Source: Abelmoschus esculentus
Lineage: Eukaryota > Streptophyta > Magnoliopsida > Malvales > Malvaceae
Assembly: GCA_035048815.1 (NCBI GenBank)
Contig: JAUCBN010000035.1
Coordinates: 1,004,501-1,068,500, forward strand
Reading direction: 5' to 3'
Length of the DNA: 64,000 nucleotides
In this document: piece after piece, positions 24,376-36,721 of the stretch
How the letters are laid out: every line of letters starts with the position of its first letter
Numbering within the stretch: position 1 is the first letter of the stretch
Notes under the pieces: model-generated
Seen by the model: only the letters and a program-made list of their open reading frames with translations
What the model was told of the DNA's origin: nothing
Databases searched by the model: none
Position numbers and translations under genes: made by a program

Positions 24376-27300
24376 ATGTGTATACTGTGTGTTATTCAGA
24401 AGTGGTCTCGCCGGGTTGCTACCATGCTGCCTTGGTTAGTTATACCTCTCATAGGTTTATGGGCTCTTTCTCAGCTTTTGCCACCTGATTTTCGATTTGA
24501 GATTACATCCCCAAGGCTGGCTTGTGTATTTGTTCTTCTGGTTACTCTTTTTTGGTATGAGATTTTGATGCCCCAGCTATCTGCTTGGCGGGTTAGAAGG
24601 AATCAACGTCTCAGGGAGCGCAAGAGGTTTGAGGCTATAGAATTGCAGAAACTTCGTAAGACTGCGACACGAAGGTGTCGGAACTGCCTGACTCCATATA
24701 GGGATCAGAACCCCAGTGGTGGTCGGTTTATGTGCTCTTATTGTGGCCATATTTCGAAGAGACCTGTTTTAGACTTGCCCGTTCCACCTGGTATGAGGAT
24801 TTCAAATTCGGGGATTATTAAGGACCTCGTTGGAAAAGGTGGGAAAATCTTTAATGGAAAGGGGTGGTCGGAAAATGTGTTGACATCTAGACATGATTGG
24901 TTGGAGAATGACAACTGGGTTGTTGGGTCTGTTTCAGGGAAGCCTAGCTATTGGCAGGGGAGTGGCACTGGAGTTTTTGGTGGAGATGAGGATTGTTTGG
25001 CAGAGAAGTCTTATTCAGGCATTGTTATATTTGCATGCAAGCTGCTGACATCCTTCTTCTTGAGCATTAGGTGGCTTTTGAGAAAGATTTTTAGGGTTAG
25101 TTCATGGAGGGATGATGCTTCATCTGATTCAGACCATCGGGGGATGTTGACTAAGAGGGGTGAGAATGGGACAACCTTCCAAGAGAGCAGGGGAGAGAAA
25201 GCACGCCGAAAAGCTGAAGAAAAAAGACAGGCTAGGTTAGAAAAGGAGCTTTTGGAAGAAGAAGAGAAAAAGCAAAGAGAGGAGGTTGCAAGATTGGTGG
25301 AGGAAAGAAGGAAACTGAGGGATGAAAAATTGGAGGCTGAAAAGAATCACTGCAAATTATCAACACCTGCTAGGGAGAAACAGATGAAAAAGGAAGCTGA
25401 AAAGAAGCGTCAAGATAGAAGGAAAGAGAAAGATAAGGCTTCTAGTAAGAGCAATTCTGACATTGAAGAGATTGAGAAGAGAACTGGTTTGGAAACTGAA
25501 CGGAAGCGAGACCTTGATAGGAAGAGCGAGGTTAATCACCAGGAACATCTGAAGTCTGGGATAGATAATGTCAAGGGTACCCTAGAAACAGGACATGGAC
25601 TGAAATATGCTTCTGCAAATAACTTTAGTCGAGTAAATGCTGGAAGTAGATACTTCGATCGTATGAAGGGTACATTTTTTTCATCATCTAAGGCTTTTAG
25701 TGGAAGTAGTTTCTTTGGAAAGAGTGTTAGTAATCCTGCTACGATCACAAAAGAAAACAAAACTACCAATTCTGTTGACCATACAAATATTTCTGCCCAT
25801 AAAAGAGATTTTAGAGCATCCGAGCATGTTGCTGCAGCTGGGAAGTTAAGTATCAATGCTGATGATAAAAATGTTAAAATCAGCCACCCTGTAAGTTCTT
25901 TGATTTCATTTGCTTGGTTCAGTTGTTTTATAAATTAGTAGTATGTACCATTTATATGATATAAAATACAAGTTATTTTCTTTTGAATCCCAAATTCACA
26001 ATTACTTGCAACTAATATAAATCACAATCACTATTAAGTGCAGGCACCATCCCGCTTCACTGCTAAATTAATTTTTTCTTGATTTCCTTGTTAGTAAAAT
26101 ATTTTACCTGAATTTATGCCTTCAATATTTCCCTTTTCCAAATTAACATCTTCCAATTGGGTAGAATTTGATGTTCTTTTGAGATTTTGTGCTTTGATTC
26201 ATTATGACTATTATCTTGGAGATGACAGTGTTACAACATCGAGCTGTTCACTGCAGGTGCTTTCAGAAACCCTACCAAGGGCAGCCCCCAAAAAATCATG
26301 GCAACAGTTATTCACTCATTCTCCTTCTGTTCCTCCAGTCTCAAATGCAAATGTTATTAGCAGACCAAATTCAAAGATTCAAGCAGAAGCTCAGAACCCG
26401 CAATTTCCTGGTCATTCATCAACAATGCAACCATTTGATAGTCCTATCAGTTTTGTACTGCCATCACCATTTATATCAACATACCAAAATGGAGCCCCCA
26501 GCAATGGTTTAGGTTTCTCACCTGCTGTTGAACCTGTCTTTTCTCGTGCTTCGGAAGGTCTTCATGAATTTATTCCAGACGAAGCAGAACTTTTTGAAGA
26601 TCCCTGTTATGTCCCTGATCCAGTATCCTTACTTGGGCCTGTTTCAGAGTCGCTTGATAATTTTCAGCTGGACTTGGGTGCTAGCTTTGGAAGGGATATG
26701 AGTATGGTTATGGAAAGACCTCGAGCCTTGAATAAGATATCCGGTTTTTCTGAAATTAACAAGCCCTCACCTATTGAGTGTCCCTTGTCAAGATTACGAT
26801 CTGTTGATGAAGGGCATAACAATTCTAATAGGTTCCCAACTATACCAAAATCCCGAGATCTTCACACTTCCCCCGTGGATGTTACAAATGCAAATGATAC
26901 GGGAACATGGCAGATGTGGAATAGTTCTCCCCTTCAGGATGGTCTGGGTTTGGTGGGTGGTCCTGCAAGCTGGCTTTTACCCTCGGAGCTTAATATATCA
27001 AATAAGGAAAACTTTGCCCACCCTTCTCTGCAAACAACTATGCCATTATTGTTCACGAAAGAGGACCCTGTACTTGCTGGCACACAATCTACTCAGCAGG
27101 TTTTTCTTGGTAATGGCCAGCATGGTGGAGCATTCAATCCTGTAAATGGTCCAAATGATCATGATCCATGGCTAGAGAATACTTTCTTTCCACCATTGTC
27201 TGTCAGCGATAACCATTTTCCTATCAAGGCTCAAGAGGATGTGAGTGGAAGGAGTTATGGAAGTCCCAGTGGAGCTGGTTGTACGCATCCATTTGAGCTG

Positions 27301-28236
27301 TCTCCTGTGAATTGTTGGCCCAAGTGAGTGCATCTAACTTGTATCCTACCCTTAATTTTAAGGTTTCACAGAGTTGTAGATGGAAAAACAAAAACCTTTC
27401 AGTGTCGTCGATTCATCAAATTATTGACTTGAAGTAGATATCTTTAGTCTCGGTATTTTAGGAAATGAAATTTTGTCTCTTTTGGCTTCATCTTTACTCT
27501 TGGATTTGTGGTAAGCTATGTGCGATGGAAATGTTGTACGTGGAAATTATTAGTTTTCTGGGGAAGTATGACCCTATGTTCCTGCATCTTTGGTTTGATT
27601 GAGTTGTTGTTAATACCTAACAACAGAACATTGTAGAAATACAGCCACAGTTTTTGGATTCCTTGATGTACATGTTCTTAAACATGTATTTGTGTGTTTA
27701 TTTATTTATATATATATCATTTGCTAAGGATGAAATCATTTATTTTTTCTGTATATTTTGCCAATTTAGCAAAAGTCAACTATGTTGCTTGGACTCTTCA
27801 TTGTTTTTGAAGTAATAGATATGAGGATATGACCTGCAAAGATTCGCCTAATGGGTGAGACAATTTAGAAGAATTGAATGATATCCTTGTCAAACACATA
27901 CTCATATCTGACATGAACACCTTGAGATTGAGTAAATATAGATAGGACATGCAAATTCTAGGAGTGTAACAGGCAAAATCTTTTACTTCTAGGATTTTGA
28001 GCTGACATGCATGCATACACATGTAGGGGCTAGGGCCACGTTTGCTTTATAGATTCTCTTGGTTTACTATATTTATTAGTCTGATTCATGCTGGTGGCAC
28101 TGTTTGGTCTGGCAGGAAGGAATGGGGTATGAAGCAAGAAGGTTCAGGAGGAGAAGCTGTAGGGTACTCTCCAATTGCTAGGCCATCCCATGTTAGTGGC
28201 TCATTTCCCACCCCAGATGTACAGTCACTTTGGTGA
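24376..28236 (+). CDS. NST1-like ('stress response protein NST1-like') membrane protein with zinc ribbon and coiled coil, 900 aa, 3 exons
   Basis: Exons: 24376-25890, 26257-27323 and 28116-28236, all GT-AG and in frame. The start MCILCVIQKWSRR is the conserved beginning of this plant family. Hydrophobic segments lie at about 18-36 and 48-66, with a third at about 215-236. Between them is a CX2C-X15-CX2C zinc ribbon (Cys101, 104, 120, 123). A long Glu/Lys/Arg-rich coiled coil covers about 272-365, followed by a Ser-rich, probably disordered C-terminal half. The last exon ends with a conserved-looking GRxS/ARPSHV...QSLW tail. The protein probably sits in an internal membrane; no biochemical role is established and the 'NST1-like' name reflects the charged repeats. 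A second open copy of the last exon lies at 29078-29195 (separate entry). The splice of exon 2 to exon 3 rebuilds a Lys codon (AA|G). Confidence 0.85.
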
Positions 28237-29077
28237 TTTTGATTGAAATAATAGGTCCAAACCAACTGATATCTATTTAATAGGGAAATACAATATTTCC
28301 CAATTGGATTTTGTACCTTCTCTTCTTTCATGGTGAGGAGAGAGTCTTAACGTTTACTTAACTTTAGCTTCCACAGGGAAATACACGTGGGATTCATTCC
28401 CTTTTGGCTCAAGGTTAATAACAAGTAGAGGCATATAACAAATCCAAACTTTGAGGATATGTATCAGTTAAAAGGAAGAGACTTTGATCCAAATGAATTT
28501 CCAATTCCCAAAGCTCTGAATCTTGCCGTTTGAATCCTAATATTGTGAATAGAACAAAGAGTTGAGAAAATTGTCTTAGAATGAAATTTATAATATTTAA
28601 TCTGGATTAATCGGTCGAACGATGTCTATGGTCCTTATCTATTGTTTCATAACTTTGTGATACTCCAATGTGTGTTCCATTGGTCTTGTTTATGTCAACC
28701 GGATGAAACAACAAAGGAGTGATTACAAAATTATGGCACCCTAAAGCAAAAAAATTCAGTTGGGGCTCGAGAGTCGGTGGTTTATCTTGCTACGGATGTG
28801 CTTATCTAAAACCAGTGAACTTAGCTGAAACTAAGTTATATAACAATACCCAATTTTTCAAGTTACATAATACATATCAAACACTCGTATTCCACATACC
28901 CATATGCATGAGAAAGTTTAGAAAAATCGAATCATTTTCATGTCAATTACATCCCCATATGCATGCAAATTTGTGATGGTCCTACATATTATGGCTAGGA
29001 CCATGTTTGTTTTTATAGATTCTCTCGGTTTAGGGTATTTGTCTGATTCATGTTGGGGACATTGTTTGGTTTGTCAG
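28237..29077. other. Spacer between the two terminal-exon copies
   Basis: Contains the probable 3' UTR of the NST1-like gene and unique AT-rich sequence. No separate gene is seen; if the second terminal exon is used, this is intron. Confidence 0.4.
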
Positions 29078-29195
29078 GAAGAAATGGGGTATGAAGCAAG
29101 AAGGTTCAGGAGAAGAAGCTGTAGGGTACTCTACAATTGCAAGGCCATCCCATGTTGGGGGCTCATTTCCCACCCCAGATGTAAAGCCACTTTGA
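29078..29195 (+). CDS. Duplicate terminal exon of the NST1-like gene
   Basis: This segment repeats exon 3 (28116-28236) and its preceding intron sequence. Its acceptor (TTTGTCAG|G) is intact and the frame is open to TGA at 29193-29195. Read in phase with exon 2 it encodes KKWGMKQEGS...SFPTPDVKPL, ending slightly earlier than the first copy (QSLW). The duplication spans about 28025-28260 and 28985-29215. It could be an alternative last exon, giving a protein one residue shorter, or an inactive copy. Nothing in the sequence disables it. Confidence 0.6.
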
Positions 29196-29620
29196 TGATT
29201 TTGTTTGAAATAATAGGGTTCAACAATTGTACTCATCCAACAAGTTCTCCCACTCCGACAGAAGATCGTCGCCTTGACTGGCTGTCGGAAACACCTTGAA
29301 CAACACACCACCTTTAGCATGTCTGACAATTATTTAGAGACAAACCAAAGGATGATAAGAACTGTAAAGCTAGCTAATAACCATATTCAAACATAACAAC
29401 AAGAGATTCTAGAGATGAAATAAATTCACAGATACTTGTATTATTATAATTTTGAACACTTGAAGTTATTACAATGAAATAAATCAAGCAATATGATAAG
29501 ACACTTTATTGGACATTTCTACTTAGTGCCTTAATGTATGCAGAATAGTTTAAGGAGTCTGTTATTTAATAACAAAACACTTGATGAAATAACAACAATT
29601 AATTCATACGGACTTTGTCA

Positions 29621-30771
29621 TCAATTTGCCTTCCTGCAGTTGACACGAATCTGTCCTTGTTTTCCTGTCAAAGGCTTAATGTTTCCCATCTTAATCATAG
29701 ATTTTGCAAAATCACTCCAGAAAACATGAGGGTGCAAACTGTAAGTCTTTACAAGTTGATCGGTGGATCCACCGTTGAAAAGTGCCTGATCGGAGGTGAG
29801 TAGTCCCCTTTGCTTCACTAGGTTCTTGAAGTATGCAGTGTCGAACTTGGCAGGAGTTGGATCAAAAGGAGCGAGGTTAGAGTTTCCACCTGTGCGTGGG
29901 CAAGTGGCTCTGCGCTCTTTGGCAAAGGCAGGGTCAATATTGGTTGCATTGTAAATTCTGTTCCTGAAGATTAAACATCTTGATACCCCAAGGGTGTGTC
30001 CACCGGAGAGAGCTACAAGATCTCGTTGGTTCAGTCCCTGGTTCTTGAAGTTGTCGATCAATGCTGGAAGATCCATGGAGGCTGATGGAAGCACACGGTC
30101 TGCTAAGGCCCTGCTAGCCGTGGTTGAGTCTCTCCTACCCAAACGTACCCTCCATGTCGGACCTCCAAGCTGTAGTCATGATAGGTTTCGTGTAGATTAG
30201 AAAGATTTATTTTCATGCAACATCGAAGTTCAAACAGATAATTATCTTTATCGGACATTACCGCAACAACTGAATCCCGAGCAGCGACGGCTAAGATATC
30301 AGCACAAGAGACTGTGGGTCGTCCACATACTCTGTCCACTTCCGCCTTAATTTGGTCTACAATTTCAAATCCTCTTACAGAATTCAGATTTCCGCGTGCA
30401 TTCTTCTCGGTTTCGAAAGCAGGTGTAGAATCCAAGAGAAGTGAACCATCGCAGCCCTGCAAATGCAATACCATATACATTACAAGGAAGAATTGAAGAT
30501 CAGAAGGTAACTTGGAAAATAGTTGTAGAATATTATATACGAACGGTTTGAGAAGATACATTACATTAACAAAGCAATCATGGAAGTGCAAACGAAGCAA
30601 AGAAGCACCCATGCGTGGCTCTCTCTGGACAGCGGCCTCCACTATCCTCCTGATGGCAGGCAAAGCTTGGGGACACACTCTGTCATAAAATTTGGGAGAC
30701 AAGGAAAAAGCAGTGGTTGCAACACCCAACCAAAGAAACACATGAAGAAGAAAGTTACTAAGCGAAGCCAT
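29621..30771 (-). CDS. Class III secretory peroxidase, copy A (316 aa, 3 exons)
   Basis: Exons on the minus strand: 30771-30565, 30456-30262 and 30169-29621, all GT-AG, giving 316 residues. A signal peptide covers about 1-24, so the enzyme should be secreted to the cell wall or vacuole. The distal heme site is LLRLHFHDCF with Arg60 and His64; the proximal heme ligand is His192 in LSGGHTLGVSRC. The eight cysteines of the family's four disulfides can be placed. The sequence resembles the cationic/PNC1-type group. Such enzymes oxidise phenolics with H2O2 (lignification, wall cross-linking, defence). Only two of the family's usual three introns are present. It is nearly identical to copy B, including intron 2, indicating recent duplication or conversion. 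A TATAAAT lies about 75 bp upstream. Confidence 0.93.
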
Positions 30772-30844
30772 GAGAGTTGAGTTAGTAGTAGTAGGCTTAA
30801 GTTTTCTTGATCTCGATGAGGTTGTTGTTGCATGCGGTGGTGCA

Positions 30845-30851
30845 ATTTATA
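30845..30851 (-). promoter_or_regulatory. TATA box of peroxidase A
   Basis: TATAAAT on the minus strand, about 75 bp before the ATG at 30771. The same sequence and spacing occur in copies B and E. Confidence 0.55.
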
Positions 30852-31424
30852 GCTACAGATGTACGTAGGAACTTCATGGAAAGAGAAGACATGCATGAAT
30901 CTGTTTGTTTTTGACTTTGAAAATCAATGATTAGACCGTTAAACTCTCTCTTTCAGGAGCCTTAATTTACCATCTCCAAAGGGATGCCTGTTCAAGCAAG
31001 CAAGCTGCCACTTCTTCAAGAGACACGAGGCTGCTAATCCACTGGTGATAAATATTGACGACCAACATGAATCAAAACTGTAAAATATTACTATCCAATG
31101 TATATACAATTCAAATAAATTATATATTATTGGACTGCATGTGATGTTAATGTGCTTTGAAGTGCGAGTATTCAAACACTGAAACCATGTGCTGATTAGA
31201 TAAAAGTCTCCAGAAGCTACACAGTTCAGCCATGGCTGCTGGCGGCTTTCGGATCCCGCGCTTTTCCTTTTATTTTATTTTGTCATTTTACTTTTGATTA
31301 AACTGCATCGAGGACCTGTTATGAGCTTTTGATGGTCCATGAGTATTAAAAAATAGAAGTAAATTGAGATTATACCTAACAAAACATTTACAACACAAAT
31401 GCAGTAAACTGTCTCAAGGAATCA

Positions 31425-32284
31425 ACTTAAACTACCATCCTGCCTTTAAGAAAGTTACGAGATAAACCAGTTTTAGCAAGGCAATCTGCTAGCACATTTA
31501 TTTGTCTAGAAATGTGAACAAAATAAACACTTCCAAGTTCTAATCCTTTGAACTAGTTTATCTATCTGAACAAAGAATGACCACCAACTTCAAGGTTGTT
31601 GCAGAGGATCCTTTAACCATAGCAGTATCCAGTATCACCTTAGAATACGACTCGACCTTCCTCAATCCACTTTGCTTCAATGAACACTTTTAATGCAGAT
31701 TTAACGGCAATTAGTTCTGCAAAATCTTCCCCCTTACCTTCAACAGGTCCAGAAAACAACATTTTCAGTGATCCATCCTCGGTTCTCAAAACACCTTCAC
31801 AACCTGCCTCTTCGCCTATAAAAGCCCCATCACATTTGGCGAAACCCGAACCCGGAGGAGACCAATCTTCAATACAGATATCTCTATTCTTTTTAACAAC
31901 TATACTCATTGGATTATCCCACCATCCATCCATGTTAGGGGATTCAGTGTCATTTGCCAAATTGATCCAGGAAAAGCTCAAAGCTTGGTAAAGAAAAGAA
32001 GGTCCTTGACTATTGTTTTGTCATGGAACACCACCTCACTTCTCACTAGCCATATGTTCTATAATGCTGACCCAACTTAATTAAACACACATCTCTAAGG
32101 GTACCTGAAAATGAGACAGTTTTAACTGAAAACTATCCAGATTTGTTATGGATCCAATTATATGAAAACCCTGCTAGCAGCTACACTATCAACCTCAATA
32201 TTCATGGCCAAAATAAAGAGATGTGATAATGGATCCCTTTGTCTCACCCCTTGTGCACCCTTAAAATAAACCACTAATCAGGCT
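31425..32284 (-). mobile_element. Degenerate LINE-type (non-LTR) retrotransposon fragment
   Basis: Read on the minus strand, 32275-32170 encodes a broken reverse-transcriptase block (KGAQGVRQRDPLSHLFILAM), matching the plant LINE motif around GLRQGDPLSP. Further on, 31981-31640 is an open RNase H-like segment (WSPPGSGFAKCDGAF, then FAELIAVKSALK). About 31530-31430 encodes the RNase H tail (RQINVLADCLAKTG). The order RT then RNase H is that of L1-type plant LINEs. Stops and gaps between the blocks show it is dead. It separates peroxidases A and B, and its upstream edge coincides with the end of the inverted-duplication arm at 32285. Confidence 0.75.
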
Positions 32285-32545
32285 TTAACTAAAATAGACA
32301 AACTCGAGGGAAGGAGTTATGCTTATGCACCTGTTAATTCAACTCACAAATACAAATAGAAAATCAAAAGCTTGAATCTGAAAATAAATCTTCAAGACAA
32401 TGAAGCGGAAGCTTTCTGATAATCAACTTTTATTACATAATTTTTTAAGACACTTGGAATTATTATAATGGAATGAATCGAACAATGACATTTTGACGAA
32501 TGCGATTAATAGAATAACAACAATTAGATGATCTTGACTTCGTCA

Positions 32546-33695
32546 TCAGTTTGCCTTCCTGCAGTTGACACGAATCTGTCCTTGTTTTCCTGTCAAAGGC
32601 TTAATGCTTCCCATCTTAATCATAGACCTTGCAAAATCATTCCAGAAAACATGAGGGTGCAAGCTGTAAGTCTTTACAAGTTGATCGGTGGATCCACCGT
32701 TGAAAAGTGCCTGATCGGAGGTGAGTAGTCCCCTTTGCTTCACTAGGTTCTTGAAGTATGCAGTGTCGAACTTGGCAGGAGTTGGATCAAAAGGAGCGAG
32801 GTTAGAGTTTCCACCTGTGCGTGGGCAAGTGGCTCTGCGCTCTTTGGCGAAGGAAGGGTCAATATTGGTTGCATTGTAAATTCTGTTCCTGAAGATTAAA
32901 CATCTTGAGACGCCAAGGGTGTGTCCACCGGAGAGAGCTACGAGATCTCGTTGGTTCAGTCCCTGGTTCTTGAAGTTGTCGATCAATGCTGGAAGATCCA
33001 TGGAGGCTGATGGAAGCACACGGTCTGCTAAGGCCCTGCTAGCCGTGGTTGAGTCTCTCCTACCCAAACGTACCCTCCATGTCGGACCTCCAAGCTGTAG
33101 TCATGATAGGTTTCGTGTAGATTAGAAAGATTTATTTTCATGCAACATCGAAGTTCAAACAGATAATTATCTTTATCGGACATTACCGCAACAACTGAAT
33201 CCCGAGCAGCGACGGCTAAGATATCAGCACAAGAGACTGTGGGTCGTCCACATACTCTGTCCACTTCCGCCTTAATTTGGTCTACAACTTCAAATCCTCT
33301 TACAGAATTCAGATTTCCGCGTGCATTCTTCTCGGTTTCGAAAGCAGGTGTAGAATCCAAGAGAAGTGAACCATCGCAGCCCTGCAAATGCAATACCATA
33401 TACATTACAAGGAAGAATTGAAGATCGGAAGGTAAGTTGGAAAATATTTGTAGAATATAATATAAGAAGGGTTGTGAAGACAAATTACATTAACAAAGCA
33501 ATCATGGAAGTGCAAACGAAGCAAAGAAGCACCCATGCGTGGCTCTCTGTGGACAGCAGCCTCCACTATCCTCCTGATGGCAGGCAAAGCTTGGGGACAG
33601 ACCCTGTCATAAAATTTGGGAGACAAGGAAAAAGCAGTGGTCGCAAGACCCAACCAAAGAAACACATGAAGAAGAAAGTTACTAAGGGAAGCCAT
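32546..33695 (-). CDS. Class III secretory peroxidase, copy B (316 aa, 3 exons)
   Basis: Exons on the minus strand: 33695-33489, 33381-33187 and 33094-32546. The protein is 316 residues with signal peptide, distal Arg/His in LLRLHFHDCF and proximal His in LSGGHTLGVSRC. It differs from copy A at only a few positions (for example Leu for Val in the signal peptide, His for Gln before REPRMG). Intron 2 is essentially identical to that of copy A. The gene and both flanks (32285 to about 34035) recur in inverted orientation at about 39347-41076 as copy E. The frame is intact and catalytic residues are conserved, so an active secreted peroxidase is expected. Confidence 0.93.
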
Positions 33696-33768
33696 GAGAG
33701 TTGCGTTAGTAGTAGTAGGCTTAAATTCTCTTGATCTCGATGAGGCTGTTGTTGCATGCGTTGGTGCA

Positions 33769-33775
33769 ATTTATA
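33769..33775 (-). promoter_or_regulatory. TATA box of peroxidase B
   Basis: TATAAAT on the minus strand, about 75 bp before the ATG at 33695, in a promoter shared with copies A and E. Confidence 0.55.
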
Positions 33776-34035
33776 GCTATAGATGTACGTAGGAACTTCA
33801 TGGAAAGAGAAGACATGCATGAATCTGTTGGTTTTTGACTTTGAAAATCAATGATTAGACCGTTAAACTATCTCTTTCAGGAGCCTTAATTTACCATATC
33901 CAAAGGGATGCCTGTTCAAGCAAGCAAGCTGCCACCTCTTTCTAAGAGACACGAGGCTGCTAATCCAAGAGTACAATTAAAAAAATATTAAAGTTTATGG
34001 TTTAAGATTAATATATAGATTAGAGAATTAAATGT

Positions 34036-35070
34036 ATTTTTTAATATTAAACATAGGATGAGATAATTTTTTTTATAATCTCATCTCCTCTAAAATATTC
34101 TAATATTGAGTATTTAAATAAATAACCTATTATTTATATATAAAAATTATATATAAATAATTATACCCTTTTTATAATTGTAATGAAACCTCAATTGTTT
34201 TTGAATTTTTCCTCCTATCTAATTTGTATATAAAATTTAAAAATGTATAAAAAATATTTTTTATAAATAAAATGAATTTTATAAATAATTAACTTTCTTT
34301 AAATATCATAAAAAATATAGCACCCTTAATAAAATTCCTGAATCCATCAGTGCTAGTTATTATGATAGACGAAATTATAGCAATATTGAAAGAGTTATGG
34401 TCTCTAATTCTATTTTATTTTTTTCCTTTTAATTTATATAATAAATTTTAAAAAATTATAAAATAATTATACATGGTCTTATGTGGAATACTATTCAAAA
34501 GATTATATTTTACTTTTTAAATTAGAATATTGACTCCGTCCTATTTATTATGTTAATATGATGAGAGTTGTGTATAAGCTTTTTAACACCGAAACCATGT
34601 GGTAATTAAATAATTACCCAGGAAGCTAGGTTTTCGCAGTCGAATAAGTCCAGTTGAATAAAATAAAAAAATAAGTTATTTAAATTTATAAATTGCAAGG
34701 CCTACTTTATTATTTAAATTTTATTTGATTTTTTAATCAATTAGAATTCGTAAAATTTGAGGCAAGTCGGATTGAATTTTTAAATTTATATATAAATTTA
34801 ATTATAATTATTATAATATATTAATTCTAATTCTAAAAACTTTCTGTATGCGATATATATTTTTTCATATTTTCTTAAGACATGTATATAATATATTATA
34901 CAAATTTGATACACTTGATTCGAATGTGAAAATTAATCATCTAATTATTAAAAATTTTAAATTATTTAAAATTTTATTTTATAATTTAATTTTTAAATCG
35001 AATCGAATTCATAATTTATGACTATCAAAACAAATTGATTTTGACTAACGGTGATTGTACATTTTGTGGT
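34036..35070. other. AT-rich spacer in the peroxidase cluster
   Basis: No open frame of interest. It is strongly AT-rich and resembles decayed repeat DNA. Confidence 0.35.
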
Positions 35071-35079
35071 GCTATTTAG

Positions 35080-35337
35080 GAGAAATTATATCATGGGTCA
35101 GTCCCACCACGTTATTCATAGGACCAACCACTAAAGACCACCCATATCGTCATTTTTTAACATGTCATATTTTTAAAGTGAATCTTCACCCTATTTATTG
35201 TTAACTTTTTTTTAAATAATTTTTTAAGTGAAGATTCACTTGAAAAAAATATAACATGTAAAAACTGGTGATGTGGATGGTTTTTAGTAGTTGGTCTCAT
35301 TGTCACGTGATAGGATTGACCTATTATATAATTTTTC
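35080..35337. mobile_element. Palindromic MITE, family M, copy 4
   Basis: The left end GAGAAATTATATCATGGGTC mirrors the right end, which finishes TATTATATAATTTTTC. The central blocks GTGAATCTTCAC and GTGAAGATTCACTT are complementary. Its flanks GCTATTTAG (35071-35079) and GCTAATCAG (35338-35346) agree at 7 of 9 positions, consistent with an old 9-bp target duplication. Confidence 0.7.
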
Positions 35338-35564
35338 GCTAATCAGGATGTGATGACCTCTTGGAAGACAAAGATTAAAGTGACCCCAAAACAATTATAC
35401 AGACTTAATTTACATATAATATGAGATTAATTCAAGAGATAGAATAAATTCCCGGGATACTTTTATTATTTTTATTTTGTAAACACACTTGAAATTGTTA
35501 CAATGAAATGAACCAAACACACTTCATTTGAAAGTACAACAATTAGCTGATCTTCACTTCGTTA

Positions 35565-36721
35565 TCAGTTTGCCCTCCTGCAGTTGACACGAATCTGACC
35601 TTGAGTTCCTGTTGAAGGCTTAATGTTTCCCATCTTAATCATAGATTTAGCAAAATCACTCCAGAAAACATGAGGGTGCAAGCTGTAAGTCTTTACAAGT
35701 TGATCGGTGGATCCACCGTTGAAAAGTGCCTGATCGGAGGTGAGGAGTCCCCTTTGCTTCACTAGGTTCTTAAAGTATGCAGTGTCAAACTTGGCCGGAG
35801 TTGGATCAAAAGGTGCCAGGTTAGAGTTTCCACCTGTGCGTGGGCAAGTGGCTCTGCGCTCTTTGGCGAAGGAAGGGTCAATATTGGTGGCATTGTAAAT
35901 TCTGTTCCTGAAGATTAAACATCTTGAGACGCCAAGGGTGTGTCCACCGGAGAGAGCTACAAGATCTCGTTGGTTCAATCCCTGCTTCTTGAAGTTGTCG
36001 ATCAATGCAGGAAGATCCATGGAAGCCGATGGAAGCACACGGTCTGCTAAGGCCCTGCTAGCGGTGGTTGAGTCTCTCCTACCCAAACGTACCCTCCATG
36101 TCGGACCACCAAGCTGTAGTCATGATAGGTTTCGTTTAGATTAGAATGATTTATTTTCATGCAACATCAAAGTTCAAATAATTATATCTATCGGACATTA
36201 CCGCAACTACAGAATCTCGAGCCGCCACAGCTAAGATATCAGCGCAAGAGACAGTGGGGCGTCCGCAAACTCTATCCACTTCCGCCTTAATTTGGTCTAC
36301 AACTTCAAACCCTCTAACTGAATTCAGATTCCCACGTGCATTCTTCTCGGTTTCGAAAGCAGGTGTAGAATCCAAGAGAAGTGAACCATCACAACCCTGC
36401 AATACATTGAAGAGATCCACATCACAAGGCATATATTATATATGCAGCTTGGAAAATACTTGTATAAACTAATATTAATATATACAAAACTCTTTTTGAA
36501 ATGAATGAACATACATTAACGAAGCAATCATGGAAGTGCAAACGAAGCAAAGAAGCACCCATGCGTGGCTCTCTCTGGACAGCAGCCTCCACTATCCTCC
36601 TGATGGCAGGCAAAGCTTGGGGACACACTCTGTCATAAAATTTGGGAGACAAGGAAAAAGCAGTGGTTGCAACACCCAACCAAAGCAATGCATGAAGAAG
36701 AAAGGTATTTAGGGAAGCCAT
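35565..36721 (-). CDS. Class III secretory peroxidase, copy C (316 aa, 3 exons)
   Basis: Exons on the minus strand: 36721-36515, 36396-36202 and 36113-35565, giving 316 residues. The N-terminus MASLNTFLLHALLWLGVATT is a signal peptide diverged from copies A, B and E. The mature domain keeps LLRLHFHDCF, the GCDGSLLLD calcium-site region, VSCADILAVAARD and the proximal His in LSGGHTLGVSRC. It ends RVNCRRAN. Intron 1 differs from the A/B/E type, so this copy is older. Intact and probably functional. Confidence 0.93.

Larger units (their letters stand above)
32285..34035. repeat. Left arm of a large inverted duplication (contains peroxidase B)
   Basis: The sequence from TTAACTAAAATAGACAAACT (32285) through peroxidase B, its promoter and about 300 bp of upstream DNA is present in reverse complement at about 39347-41076. 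Similarity covers the 3' flank, all exons and introns, the promoter and the AT-rich upstream edge. The outer edge at about 34035 fades gradually; the 32285 edge is sharp. Confidence 0.85.

Noticed and set aside
29994..30200. A 68-codon plus-strand open frame antisense to peroxidase exon 3, repeated in copies B, C and, in inverted form, E
   Set aside because: It recurs only because the peroxidase exon recurs; it is a shadow frame of a conserved coding sequence with no family resemblance of its own.
31640..31981. Open frame of 113 codons as an independent RNase H-like gene
   Set aside because: The RT remnant upstream and the RNase H tail downstream in the same orientation show it is part of a dead LINE.
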